Shown here one piece after another: positions 35,422 through 43,065 of a stretch of DNA of 64,000 bases. A model generated the notes under the pieces. That model ran no database searches. It was not told the origin of the DNA and saw only the letters and a list, made by a program, of their open reading frames with translations. The stretch lies in the NCBI GenBank assembly GCA_041060555.1, contig JBEUDS010000019.1. One strand, given 5' to 3'. Position 1 is the first letter of the stretch. Every line of letters starts with the position of its first letter. The translations under genes were made by a program, and so were the position numbers. The DNA comes from CAUJIW01 sp963205175. Lineage in GTDB: Bacteria > Pseudomonadota > Alphaproteobacteria > Sphingomonadales > Sphingomonadaceae.

Positions 35422-36291
35422 TCAGCGCATTTCGAGAAGCTTGATCCCGAACTGGCGGTAGAAATAGGCGAGCAGCAGCACCCGGAAAAGCCTTCGCTTT
35501 CCGTGCCGGCCCCGGGCAATGAAAAAGCCCTCGGGATGACGATAGATGCCAGGCAGGATTTCTTCCGCCTGTTCGATCATCAGATCCTTCTCGTCACTGC
35601 TGTAGCGGTCGTCCTCGTCGTTGTCCCGTCCGCGCAACGCCCGCAGCAGCGCGATGCCCAGCACCAGCAGGATGATCAGGTTGATGCCGACGATCGGTGC
35701 CCAGGATGGCAGGCCATCCGCCTCTCCGGTGGCGATGTCGACGTCATCGCCATGTGCCGTGGCAGGCGGTGCCGGTGATGCGGTCGCCGGTTCGGCACCC
35801 GTGGCGCCGGCTTTCCTGCTGTTGAAATACTGCTCCGCACGGACACCAAACACGGTCTCGATCGGCCCATCGAGGGTGGAGAACGGCTGGATCGAACCGT
35901 CGCCGCCGGCAATCTGTACGCCTTTCTGGCTGCCTACCGTGACCACGTAAAGTGGCTGGTTGATGCACTTGACCTTGAGCGTGCGCGAGCCGCTGCCGTA
36001 ACGGAATATCTGGTAGTCGCGCAGCTGTTCGCAGTCATGGCCGGCGTGTGTCAGTCCCTCCCGCAGCAGGTGGGCGATCACGTCCGGCGAGCGCTCTTCC
36101 AGCAAGGCCAGGTAGAGCTCGTTGCCGATGATGGTGAGGCCGCGCGGCCGGGCGTCGGCCGCGGCCGTGCCGGATGTCGCGGCGGGAGTGGCCGGCGTGG
36201 CGGGCGGGGTGTCGGCCGGTGCTGCCGCCACCAGCAGGGTCGATGCCGCCATCAGCCGGAAATGGCCCCTCATCCTCGCCCAAGATGTCAT
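35422..36291 (-). CDS. unknown membrane protein
   Basis: 289 residues, unrecognised. An N-terminal hydrophobic segment followed by an Ala/Pro/Thr-rich stretch suggests an exported N-domain (about 45-190). That part contains two Cys (HDCEQLRDYQIFRYG, VKCINQPLYVVTVG). One transmembrane helix (IVGINLIILLVLGIALLRAL) follows. The cytoplasmic tail begins with acids (RDNDEDDRYSSDEKD) and ends in a conserved-looking basic motif. ATG 36291 has AGGCAGGG upstream. It is convergent with the muramidase gene. No function assigned. Confidence 0.6.
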   Translation of the reverse strand: MTSWARMRGHFRLMAASTLLVAAAPADTPPATPATPAATSGTAAADARPRGLTIIGNELYLALLEERSPDVIAHLLREGLTHAGHDCEQLRDYQIFRYGSGSRTLKVKCINQPLYVVTVGSQKGVQIAGGDGSIQPFSTLDGPIETVFGVRAEQYFNSRKAGATGAEPATASPAPPATAHGDDVDIATGEADGLPSWAPIVGINLIILLVLGIALLRALRGRDNDEDDRYSSDEKDLMIEQAEEILPGIYRHPEGFFIARGRHGKRRLFRVLLLAYFYRQFGIKLLEMR

Positions 36292-36485
36292 GCCCTGCCT
36301 CGAATGCCCCTTGCGCCTGCGCGCCTGCCGGCGCGTTTCGGTCACGCCCGCCCCCTGGCGCGTTTTATCGCGCGCGCCCGGCTGGTGTTAGCGAAAAATG
36401 GTTCACGACGTGTTGCCGGGGGCAGAGCGTCGCCGCGCGTGGGCGGAGGTGGCGGCTTGCGCCCGTGCGAGGCAGGGCGAGCGGA

Positions 36486-37151
36486 CTATCGGCCGGTCGC
36501 CAGCACGCTTTCGAACAGCGGGCGGCCATCGGTGCCACCCTGGATCGGCTCGATCAGTCGCTCCGGGTGGGGCATCATGCCGAGCACGTTGCCGGCCTCG
36601 TTGATGATGCCGGCGATGTCGTGGCGCGACCCGTTGGGGTTGTCGAGATAGCGAAACACCACCTGGCCATTGCCTTCCAGCCGCTCCAGCAACGCGTCGT
36701 CGGCAAAGTAGTTGCCATCGTGGTGCGCCACCGGCACCCGGATTTCCTGGCCGGCGGCATAGCCGCTGGAATAGGCGGTGGCGGCGTTCTCGACCCTCAG
36801 CCGGACATCGCGACAGACGAACTTGAGCCCGGCGTTACGCATCAGCGCACCGGGCAACAGGCCCGCCTCGGTGAGGATCTGGAAGCCGTTGCACACGCCC
36901 AGCACCTTCACGCCGCGCGTTGCCGCCCTCACTACTTCCCGCATCACCGGCGACTGGGCGGCCATGGCGCCGGAGCGCAGATAGTCGCCGTAGGAGAAGC
37001 CACCGGGCAGGGCGATGAGGTCGAGGCCATCAGGCAGGTCGTGGTCGCCGTGCCAGACCATGGCCGGCGGGGTGCCGCCGATCTGTTCAAGCGCGGTCGC
37101 CATGTCGCGGTCGCAGTTGGAGCCGGGAAAGACAATGACGGCGGACTTCAT
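36486..37151 (-). CDS. purQ: phosphoribosylformylglycinamidine synthase, glutaminase subunit
   Basis: 221 residues, a class I glutamine amidotransferase that feeds ammonia to PurL. The nucleophile Cys lies in VLGVCNGFQIL (about 87) and the His-Glu of the triad in MMPHPERL. N-terminal VIVFPGSNCDRDM is the family signature. AAGGTCC upstream supports ATG 37151. Third gene after purC and purS. Confidence 0.97.
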   Translation of the reverse strand: MKSAVIVFPGSNCDRDMATALEQIGGTPPAMVWHGDHDLPDGLDLIALPGGFSYGDYLRSGAMAAQSPVMREVVRAATRGVKVLGVCNGFQILTEAGLLPGALMRNAGLKFVCRDVRLRVENAATAYSSGYAAGQEIRVPVAHHDGNYFADDALLERLEGNGQVVFRYLDNPNGSRHDIAGIINEAGNVLGMMPHPERLIEPIQGGTDGRPLFESVLATGR

Positions 37152-37240
37152 GGCGGACCTTATGCTTGCTCGTCCAGATAATGAGCTTATCGCTACAACC
37201 TGTTGTTGTTCAGGCGATAAGCGCCAGAATGGCGGGCCGT

Positions 37241-37480
37241 TCAGGCCAGCTCGATCCGGTAGTTTTCGATCACCGTGTTGGCCAGCAGCTTGCGGCACAT
37301 CTCGTCGATCCTGGCCTTGGCGGCGTCGGCGTCGGTTTCGGCGATATCCAGCTCGATGAACTTGCCCTGACGCACGTCCGCGACCGTGTCGAAGCCCAGG
37401 CCATGCAGCGCCCCGGCGATCGCCTTGCCCTGCGGGTCGAGCACGCCATTCTTCAACGTCACATAAACCTTGGCCTTCAT
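37241..37480 (-). CDS. purS: phosphoribosylformylglycinamidine synthase subunit PurS
   Basis: 79 residues, the small structural subunit that bridges PurL and PurQ. KVYVTLKNGVLDPQGKAI at the N-terminus and TVIENYRIEL at the C-terminus are typical. It overlaps purC by four bases (ATGA), indicating coupled translation. Confidence 0.95.
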   Translation of the reverse strand: MKAKVYVTLKNGVLDPQGKAIAGALHGLGFDTVADVRQGKFIELDIAETDADAAKARIDEMCRKLLANTVIENYRIELA

Positions 37481-38265
37481 GAGCGCCCTTCCTCGCGTGC
37501 CTTGCGGTGGGTTTCCAGATCGAGAACCGTCGAGACCTCGCCCTCGGGCAGCAGGCCCAGCCGGCGGGCCACTTCCTGATAGGCTTCCACCTCGCCACCG
37601 AGATCGCGGCGGAAGCGGTCCTTGTCCAGCTTTTCGCCGGTCGAGGCGTCCCACAGGCGGCAGCCGTCGGGGCTGATCTCGTCGGCCAGGATGATGCGGG
37701 AGAACTCGCCCTCCCACAGCCGGCCGAACTCCAGCTTGAAGTCGACGAGCTTGATGCCGACGCCAGCGAACAGGCCCGACATGAAGTCGTTGATGCGGAT
37801 GGCGAGGTCGGCGATGTCGTGCATCTCCTCCTGGCTCGCCCAGCCGAAGGCGGCGATGTGCTCGTCGGTGACCATCGGGTCGCCCAGCGCATCGTTCTTG
37901 TAATAATATTCGATGATGGTGCGCGGCAGCACCATGCCTTCGTCCAGCCCCAGGCGCTTGGCCAGCGAACCGGCGACGACGTTGCGCACCACCACCTCGA
38001 TCGGCACGATCTCGACCTGGCGGATCAGCTGTTCGCGCATGTTGAGGCGGCGGATGAAGTGGGTCGGCACGCCCATGCCGGCGAGCAGGGTGAAGATATG
38101 CTCGGAAATCCGGTTGTTAAGCACGCCCTTGCCGGAAATCGTGCCTTTTTTCTGGGCGTTGAAGGCAGTCGCGTCATCCTTGAAGTACTGGATGAGGGTG
38201 CCGGGCTCGGGTCCTTCGTAAAGGATCTTGGCCTTGCCTTCGTAAATCTGTCGACGGCGAGACAT
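37477..38265 (-). CDS. purC: SAICAR synthase
   Basis: 262 residues. The N-terminal ATP-binding segment RRRQIYEGKAKILYEG and VVRNVVAGSLAKRLG mark the family, with KLVDFKLEFG and ILADEISPDGCRLWD in the active site. It joins aspartate to CAIR in purine synthesis. It is first of purC-purS-purQ. A hairpin lies in the leader 35-60 bases upstream. Confidence 0.97.
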   Translation of the reverse strand: MSRRRQIYEGKAKILYEGPEPGTLIQYFKDDATAFNAQKKGTISGKGVLNNRISEHIFTLLAGMGVPTHFIRRLNMREQLIRQVEIVPIEVVVRNVVAGSLAKRLGLDEGMVLPRTIIEYYYKNDALGDPMVTDEHIAAFGWASQEEMHDIADLAIRINDFMSGLFAGVGIKLVDFKLEFGRLWEGEFSRIILADEISPDGCRLWDASTGEKLDKDRFRRDLGGEVEAYQEVARRLGLLPEGEVSTVLDLETHRKAREEGRS

Positions 38266-38299
38266 GGGCGGACCACTATATCTTGAGAATGACGAAAAC

Positions 38300-38325
38300 G
38301 GGCGGCGCCACCGGGGATGCCGCCC
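38300..38325. promoter_or_regulatory. hairpin in the purC leader
   Basis: GGGCGGC and GCCGCCC pair across a 12-base loop. On the minus strand GTTTTC follows, about 35 bases before the purC ATG; on the plus strand TTTGATT follows. It looks like an attenuator or a bidirectional terminator in a divergent gap. Confidence 0.4.
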
Positions 38326-38493
38326 TTTGATTCGGCGCGGACCATACTCTATCGCCTTGCTGGGAACAATTGAAGATTGTCACACGGGCGGGCGGCCGAA
38401 TGTTGTATCGCGCGACAATGCGAACGGTTGATCCGGATTGCCGGGCCCCTTATGTACGCAGCAATATTCAGCAACGGATGCCAAGGGGCCACC

Positions 38494-38817
38494 ATGACCA
38501 CGTTCGACAACCGTGAGAAAGCCTTTGAAGAGAAGTTCGCGCGAGATGCCGAGCTGCAGTTCAAGGTGACCGCGCGGCGCAACAAGCTGCTGGGCCTGTG
38601 GGCCGCCGAACTGCTCAAGCTGACGCCGGAAGAGGCCGAGGCCTATGCCAAGCAGGTGGTTCACGCGGACTTCGAGGAAGTTGGCGAGGAAGACGTGTTC
38701 CGGAAGGTCTATGGCGATCTGTCCGCCCGCGGTGTCGATGTCAGCGAGCATCAGGTGCGCAAGGCGATGGACGACAAGATGGTCGAGGCCCGTCGCCAGT
38801 TCATCGAAGGGGTCTGA
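38494..38817 (+). CDS. F1-ATPase inhibitor zeta subunit (DUF1476)
   Basis: 107 residues. The start MTTFDNREKAFEEKFARDAE and RRNKLLGLWAAELL, with the later VHADFEEVGEEDVFRKVYGD, match the DUF1476 family. Its Paracoccus member is the zeta subunit that blocks ATP hydrolysis by the F1F0 enzyme through its N-terminal segment. AAGGGG upstream of the ATG is a good ribosome site. BolA starts 3 bp after the stop, so the genes are co-transcribed. Confidence 0.9.
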   Translation: MTTFDNREKAFEEKFARDAELQFKVTARRNKLLGLWAAELLKLTPEEAEAYAKQVVHADFEEVGEEDVFRKVYGDLSARGVDVSEHQVRKAMDDKMVEARRQFIEGV

Positions 38818-38820
38818 CCC

Positions 38821-39054
38821 ATGCCGATGCCGGCCAGCGAGATCGAGCGCCTGATCAAGGCGGCACTGCCGGATGCGCAGGTGACGATCCAGGATCTGGC
38901 GGGAGACGGCGATCACTATGCGGCGACCGTGGTGTCGGGGGCCTTCCGGGGGCTGACGCGGGTGAAGCAGCACCAACTGGTCTACGCCGCCCTGGGCGGG
39001 CGCATGGGGGGCGAACTGCACGCCTTGGCGTTGACCACCAGTTGCCCTACATAA
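38821..39054 (+). CDS. bolA: BolA family protein
   Basis: 77 residues. The BolA signature appears as GDGDHYAATVVSGAFRGLTRVKQHQLVY; quoted in part, HYAATVVSGAF then KQHQLVYAALGG. The His in DHYA is one of the cluster ligands. BolA proteins pair with monothiol glutaredoxins to handle [2Fe-2S] clusters; the glutaredoxin gene follows 37 bp later. Confidence 0.93.
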   Translation: MPMPASEIERLIKAALPDAQVTIQDLAGDGDHYAATVVSGAFRGLTRVKQHQLVYAALGGRMGGELHALALTTSCPT

Positions 39055-39091
39055 GAAGACAACGCAGGTCCAATTTAGGAATAGGCCCCCC

Positions 39092-39409
39092 ATGTCTGAC
39101 TCGGTTCTCGATCGTATCCAGCAGATCGTCGGCAGCAATGACGTCGTGCTGTTCATGAAGGGCACGCCGGATTTCCCGCAGTGCGGCTTCTCCTCGCGGG
39201 CGGTGGCGATCCTTGATCGCCTTGGCAGCGGTTTCGCCAGCTACAATGTGCTGGAAGACCCGGAGCTGCGCGAGGGCATCAAGCATTTCTCCCAGTGGCC
39301 GACCATCCCCCAGCTCTACATCAAGGGCGAATTCGTCGGCGGTTCGGACATCATGATGGAAATGTTCGAGGCGGGCGAACTGCAGGCGATGCTGGGCGCT
39401 GAAGCCTGA
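39092..39409 (+). CDS. grxD: monothiol glutaredoxin, Grx4 family
   Basis: 105 residues. VVLFMKGTPDFPQCGFSSRA holds the CGFS active site near residue 30. WPTIPQLYIKGEFVGGSDIM binds glutathione. It carries [2Fe-2S] clusters with BolA rather than reducing disulfides. It completes the zeta-bolA-grxD group. Confidence 0.95.
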   Translation: MSDSVLDRIQQIVGSNDVVLFMKGTPDFPQCGFSSRAVAILDRLGSGFASYNVLEDPELREGIKHFSQWPTIPQLYIKGEFVGGSDIMMEMFEAGELQAMLGAEA

Positions 39410-39416
39410 TCGTCCG

Positions 39417-39438
39417 CCCGGTGGCCGGGCTCACCGGG
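39417..39438 (+). terminator. possible terminator after grxD
   Basis: CCCGGTG and CACCGGG form a 7-bp stem eight bases after the grxD stop. No U-run follows. Confidence 0.3.
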
Positions 39439-39518
39439 GCCGTCCGCGTTCGCCAGCATCACGGTTGGTCGTCGTCGGTCCCCGCGCGGTTTGTTGCCGC
39501 CGGTCCCGGCGGGGACAA

Positions 39519-40223
39519 TCAGTGCGTGGTGACGGCGGCCGCCGCGAAATCGCCGAGGCTCGGGAAGCGCAGGTCGAAGTGCGGCACCGGGTCGGGCAGA
39601 CGGGCGGCGCCAGGCCGTCCCGAGTTGCGGTCGATCCAGACGGTGTGGAGGCCGGCGGCCTGAGCCGGCCCGTGGTCGTGAAACAGCGATTGCGCCACAT
39701 GAACCAGTTCGTGCTTCTGGATGCCGTCATCGGCCAGCCGGGCCAGCAGATAGTCGAAGTTGCGCGGGTCGGGTTTGTAGGAGCCGATGCGCTCCGCGGT
39801 GAACACGCCATCGAACGGCACGCCCAGTTGGCGCAGGGTGGCCGCGATCGACACCTCATCGACGTTGGAGAGGATGTACAGCCGGTAGCGGGACTTGAGC
39901 CGGCGCAATGCGTCGACCGTGTCGGCGAAGGGCGGCCAGCCGCCGATCGACTCGGCGAACCGCGTCGCTGCGGTCCGGCTTGATGCCAGCCCGAGTTCGC
40001 GGGCCATCTCGACATGGACCTCGGCGACAATCTGCCGGTACGGCCAGGTCGGGTGGGCGTGTTCGATGTCCGGCTCGATGGCGCCGAAGCCGCTCAGCAC
40101 CCGCTGCGCGCCGACCTGGGCGACCCAGTCCGCCAGCGCCGTGAGGATGCCGGTTTCCCAATCGATCAGCGTGCCGTAGCAGTCGAAGGACAGCGCGCGG
40201 ACGCGGTTGAAATCGATGGTCAT
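39519..40223 (-). CDS. HAD family hydrolase, haloacid dehalogenase type II-like
   Basis: 234 residues. Motif I is SFDCYGTLIDWETG (nucleophile Asp about 14), motif II ILSNVDE, motif III lysine in GSYKPDP, and motif IV VAQSLFHDHGPA. This is the pattern of L-2-haloacid dehalogenases and related phosphatases; the actual substrate is not evident. It overlaps the upstream GNAT gene by four bases, so they are coupled. Confidence 0.85.
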   Translation of the reverse strand: MTIDFNRVRALSFDCYGTLIDWETGILTALADWVAQVGAQRVLSGFGAIEPDIEHAHPTWPYRQIVAEVHVEMARELGLASSRTAATRFAESIGGWPPFADTVDALRRLKSRYRLYILSNVDEVSIAATLRQLGVPFDGVFTAERIGSYKPDPRNFDYLLARLADDGIQKHELVHVAQSLFHDHGPAQAAGLHTVWIDRNSGRPGAARLPDPVPHFDLRFPSLGDFAAAAVTTH

Positions 40224-40819
40224 GCGAGGTCTCCCAGCAGTGGCACCTGGGGTGCCGCGTCCCTCGGCAGCAGGCCGGCCAGTCGCGGGTCGGGCACGAT
40301 CTCCACCTTGCGGGCATAGGGGCGGAAACCATGATGGATATAGAAGCCCAGCGCGCCGGGATGATCGAGCGTGCAGGTGCGGACCCACACCCGCCTGGGG
40401 CGTCGTCCCCAGGCGATCTGCAGCGTCTGGGCCATCAGCCAGCCGCCGAGGCCGCGCCCGGCCAGGTTGGGCAAAACGCCGAAGTAGCTGATCTCCACCT
40501 CGCCGTCGGCGCGACAGTCCAGATCGACCATGCCGACTTCCTCGGGGCCCTGCCGGACGGTGTAGAGCAGGATGTCGGGGTCATGCAGCAGTGCCGCCAG
40601 CGCGTCGTCCTCCATCATCAGCCGGCCGAACCAAAGCCATGGCGCACCGACCGCCCGGAACAGCCGGCGGTATGACGCCGGGTCGGGTTCGGCGACCGGC
40701 ATCAGCCGTGCCGACATCATCACGGGCAGGGGTTTGGGCTTGGGTCGCTCGGTCATCTCCAGGCAGGTGACGACCGCCGCGATATGGCCCTCGGGCACAT
40801 CGAGCAGTTGTACGGTCAT
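40220..40819 (-). CDS. GNAT family N-acetyltransferase
   Basis: 199 residues. The acetyl-CoA loop is VLPNLAGRGLGGWLMAQTL (Q/RxxGxG/A-like, about 130-148), preceded by VEISYFGVLP. DHPGALGFYIHHGFRPYARK is the C-terminal part. The acceptor is unknown. It is followed by, and coupled with, a HAD hydrolase. ATG 40819 is used. Confidence 0.82.
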   Translation of the reverse strand: MTVQLLDVPEGHIAAVVTCLEMTERPKPKPLPVMMSARLMPVAEPDPASYRRLFRAVGAPWLWFGRLMMEDDALAALLHDPDILLYTVRQGPEEVGMVDLDCRADGEVEISYFGVLPNLAGRGLGGWLMAQTLQIAWGRRPRRVWVRTCTLDHPGALGFYIHHGFRPYARKVEIVPDPRLAGLLPRDAAPQVPLLGDLA

Positions 40820-40849
40820 GCCATTGTTGTGCCCGAGCGGCGCGCAAAC

Positions 40850-40875
40850 GAAAAGGGGGAGCACGCGCTCCCCCT
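40850..40875 (-). terminator. rho-independent terminator of the CsgG-like gene
   Basis: AGGGGGAGC and GCTCCCCCT form a 9-bp stem with an ACGC loop. Read on the minus strand it is followed by TTTTCG. It sits about 26 bases past the CsgG-like stop codon. Confidence 0.75.
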
Positions 40876-40900
40876 CGATGTTTCGCTGATGACGGTCAGC

Positions 40901-41860
40901 CTATTTGGCCAGCTGGAACAGCAGTGACGACACCCAGCCCTTGTTGCCGAGTTCGTCGGAGACTTCCCACATCACGTCCTTCTTTTCGCCGGTCGGGTAG
41001 AGCATCATGCCCGGGTCGAGCGTCCGAACGACCTTGCCGCTGGCGCCGGCATCGGCATACATCCGGCCCGGCTTCGCCATGGTGACGGCCTGCGTGGCGT
41101 TGGCGGCCGAGGCATTTTCCGGCAGGCCGCCGAGTTCGGCCACCAGATCGGTGTAGGCCTGCAGATAGGCCAGCGTGATGACCTGGCCAATTTCGGTGTT
41201 CGCATAGCCGCTGGCGCCGCCGGCGCCCAGGAAGCCGCCCGAGAACAGGCCGCCACCGGCGCCCCAGCCCAGATCGGTTTTCTTGGCGTGGCCCTCGACC
41301 ATCGCCACCTGCTCGGAGGAGCGAACGTCGGTGACGGTGAGCACCACGTCTGCGGTCTTCTTCTTCAGGCTGATGCCGCCCAGCAGTGCGCCGGCGGTAC
41401 GGCCGCCGAGCATGCCACCGAGCATGCCGCCGATATTGTTCCCGCCCGAATTGCTGTTGGAGGAGATCAGGTCCGGCACCAGCACATAGTCGGCAGCCTT
41501 GATCTGGCCCTTGCCGATGTTGGAGCCACCCCGCAGCTCGCCGCCGGAGGCCAAAGCCCGCTCCGCTTGCAGCGCGGCCATGCCCTTGCCCCGATCGACA
41601 AGGGAGAAGCATTTGGATTTATTGACGAAAATCTTGATGAGCGCTTCAGGTGAGCCCAGTTCGTACTGACGCCACCACTGGCTTTCCGGCTCGATCACGG
41701 CAAGCGAGCCGATTTTCTTGGCGCAGATCGGAATCTCGGCGGTTTTCTCAGCCCGCTTTTCCTGCGCGGTCTTGGCGGCAGCCGGCGCGGTGGCGGTCAG
41801 CGCGACGGCGGTCAACGCCGTGCAGGTCAGGGCCGCGCGGGCCATGGGCATCCAGTTCAT
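40901..41860 (-). CDS. CsgG/HfaB-like curli-assembly family protein, orphan
   Basis: 319 residues. A signal peptide (about 1-28, ending TAPAAA) is followed by a CsgG-like domain: KIGSLAVIEP, ALIKIFVNKSKCFSLVDRGKG, ADYVLVPDLISS, DVVLTVTDVRSSEQV. A Gly/Asn-rich insert SNSGGNNIGGMLGGMLGG lies where the pore loop region falls. The C-terminus (about 265-319) resembles an SH3 module. No lipobox Cys is visible, unlike CsgG. No curli subunit or partner gene is nearby. GAGGGG eight bases upstream supports ATG 41860. Confidence 0.75.
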   Translation of the reverse strand: MNWMPMARAALTCTALTAVALTATAPAAAKTAQEKRAEKTAEIPICAKKIGSLAVIEPESQWWRQYELGSPEALIKIFVNKSKCFSLVDRGKGMAALQAERALASGGELRGGSNIGKGQIKAADYVLVPDLISSNSNSGGNNIGGMLGGMLGGRTAGALLGGISLKKKTADVVLTVTDVRSSEQVAMVEGHAKKTDLGWGAGGGLFSGGFLGAGGASGYANTEIGQVITLAYLQAYTDLVAELGGLPENASAANATQAVTMAKPGRMYADAGASGKVVRTLDPGMMLYPTGEKKDVMWEVSDELGNKGWVSSLLFQLAK

Positions 41861-41997
41861 CTACTATTCCCCTCAGTCAACGATCAGCGCAATAGGCCGG
41901 ATTTTAGCCCAAGCCATGCTCAAGCACCAGCCGGTGCGCGTCCCCGATGATGAGGCTCGCGCATTTAAATTATGCTTAGCGCCTTGAAATGACGGCC

Positions 41998-42019
41998 GCA
42001 TAGCCCGAATGGGCTATGC
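41998..42019 (-). terminator. hairpin after cysK
   Basis: GCATAGCCC and GGGCTATGC pair over 9 bp with a GAAT loop, 30 bases past the cysK stop. The tract that follows on the minus strand (GGCCGTCATTTC) is only weakly U-rich. The rest of the 188-bp gap holds the upstream region of the CsgG-like gene. Confidence 0.5.
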
Positions 42020-42048
42020 CCGTGCCGGCGGCTCCTTGACGCTGGTGC

Positions 42049-42972
42049 TCACTCCTCGGCGGGCAGGAAGTCCGGCACCGACAGGTAGCGCTCGCCGGTG
42101 TCATAGTTGAAGCCGAGCACCCGGCTGCCGGCCGGAGCGTCCCTCAACTTGGTGGCAATTGCGGCCAGTGTCGCGCCGGAAGAGATGCCGACGAGCAGGC
42201 CCTCCTCGCGGGCGGCGCGGCGCGCATAGTCCTTGGCGTCGTTGGGATCGACCTGGATCACGCCATCGAGCAGGCGGGTGTGCAGGTTGGCGGGGATGAA
42301 GCCGGCGCCGATGCCCTGGATCGGGTGCGGGCCGGGCTGGCCGCCGGAGATCACCGGTGACAGGGTGGGCTCGACCGCGAACACCTTGAGGGCGGGGAAG
42401 CGGTCCTTAAGGACCTCGGCGACGCCGGTGATGTGGCCGCCGGTGCCGACACCGGTGACCAGATAGTCCAGCCCCTCGGGGAAATCGGCGAGAATCTCCT
42501 GCGCCGTGGTCTCGACGTGAACCTTGATGTTGGCGGGGTTCTCGAACTGCTGCGGCATCCAGGCCCCGGACGTCGTCGCCACCAGTTCGCCTGCCTTCTC
42601 GACCGCGCCCTTCATGCCCTTCTCGCGCGGAGTCAGCACGAAGCTGGCGCCGTAGGCCAACATCAGGCGCCGACGCTCCACCGACATGCTCTCCGGCATC
42701 ACCAGGATCAGCTTGTAGCCCTTGACCGCGGCCACCATCGCGAGGCCGATGCCGGTATTGCCCGAGGTCGGCTCGATGATGGTGCCGCCGGGCCCGAGCG
42801 CGCCCGAGGCTTCCGCCGCCTCAACCATCGCCAGGGCAATGCGGTCCTTGATCGAGCCGCCGGGGTTGGCGCGTTCCGACTTCACCCAGACTTCATGGGC
42901 CGCGCCAAACAGCCGGTTGATACGGATGTGCGGCGTATTGCCAATGGTGTCGAGAATCGTCGCGGCCTTCAT
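42049..42972 (-). CDS. cysK: cysteine synthase A
   Basis: 307 residues, a PLP enzyme making cysteine from O-acetylserine and sulfide. The lysine is in NPGGSIKDRIALAM (about 42), the substrate loop is EPTSGNTGIGLAMVAA, and VTGVGTGGHITGVAEVLK binds the phosphate. GGAGGGG just upstream sets ATG 42972. An MFS gene precedes it by 93 bp. Confidence 0.95.
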   Translation of the reverse strand: MKAATILDTIGNTPHIRINRLFGAAHEVWVKSERANPGGSIKDRIALAMVEAAEASGALGPGGTIIEPTSGNTGIGLAMVAAVKGYKLILVMPESMSVERRRLMLAYGASFVLTPREKGMKGAVEKAGELVATTSGAWMPQQFENPANIKVHVETTAQEILADFPEGLDYLVTGVGTGGHITGVAEVLKDRFPALKVFAVEPTLSPVISGGQPGPHPIQGIGAGFIPANLHTRLLDGVIQVDPNDAKDYARRAAREEGLLVGISSGATLAAIATKLRDAPAGSRVLGFNYDTGERYLSVPDFLPAEE

Positions 42973-43065
42973 GGTTCCCCTCCAATACCGGTGGTTCGTC
43001 CGTACAGTGAACGTTATGCCCACCCGAAAAGTAGACAAGATAGAATTTCTGTCGCGAGACGCAGC

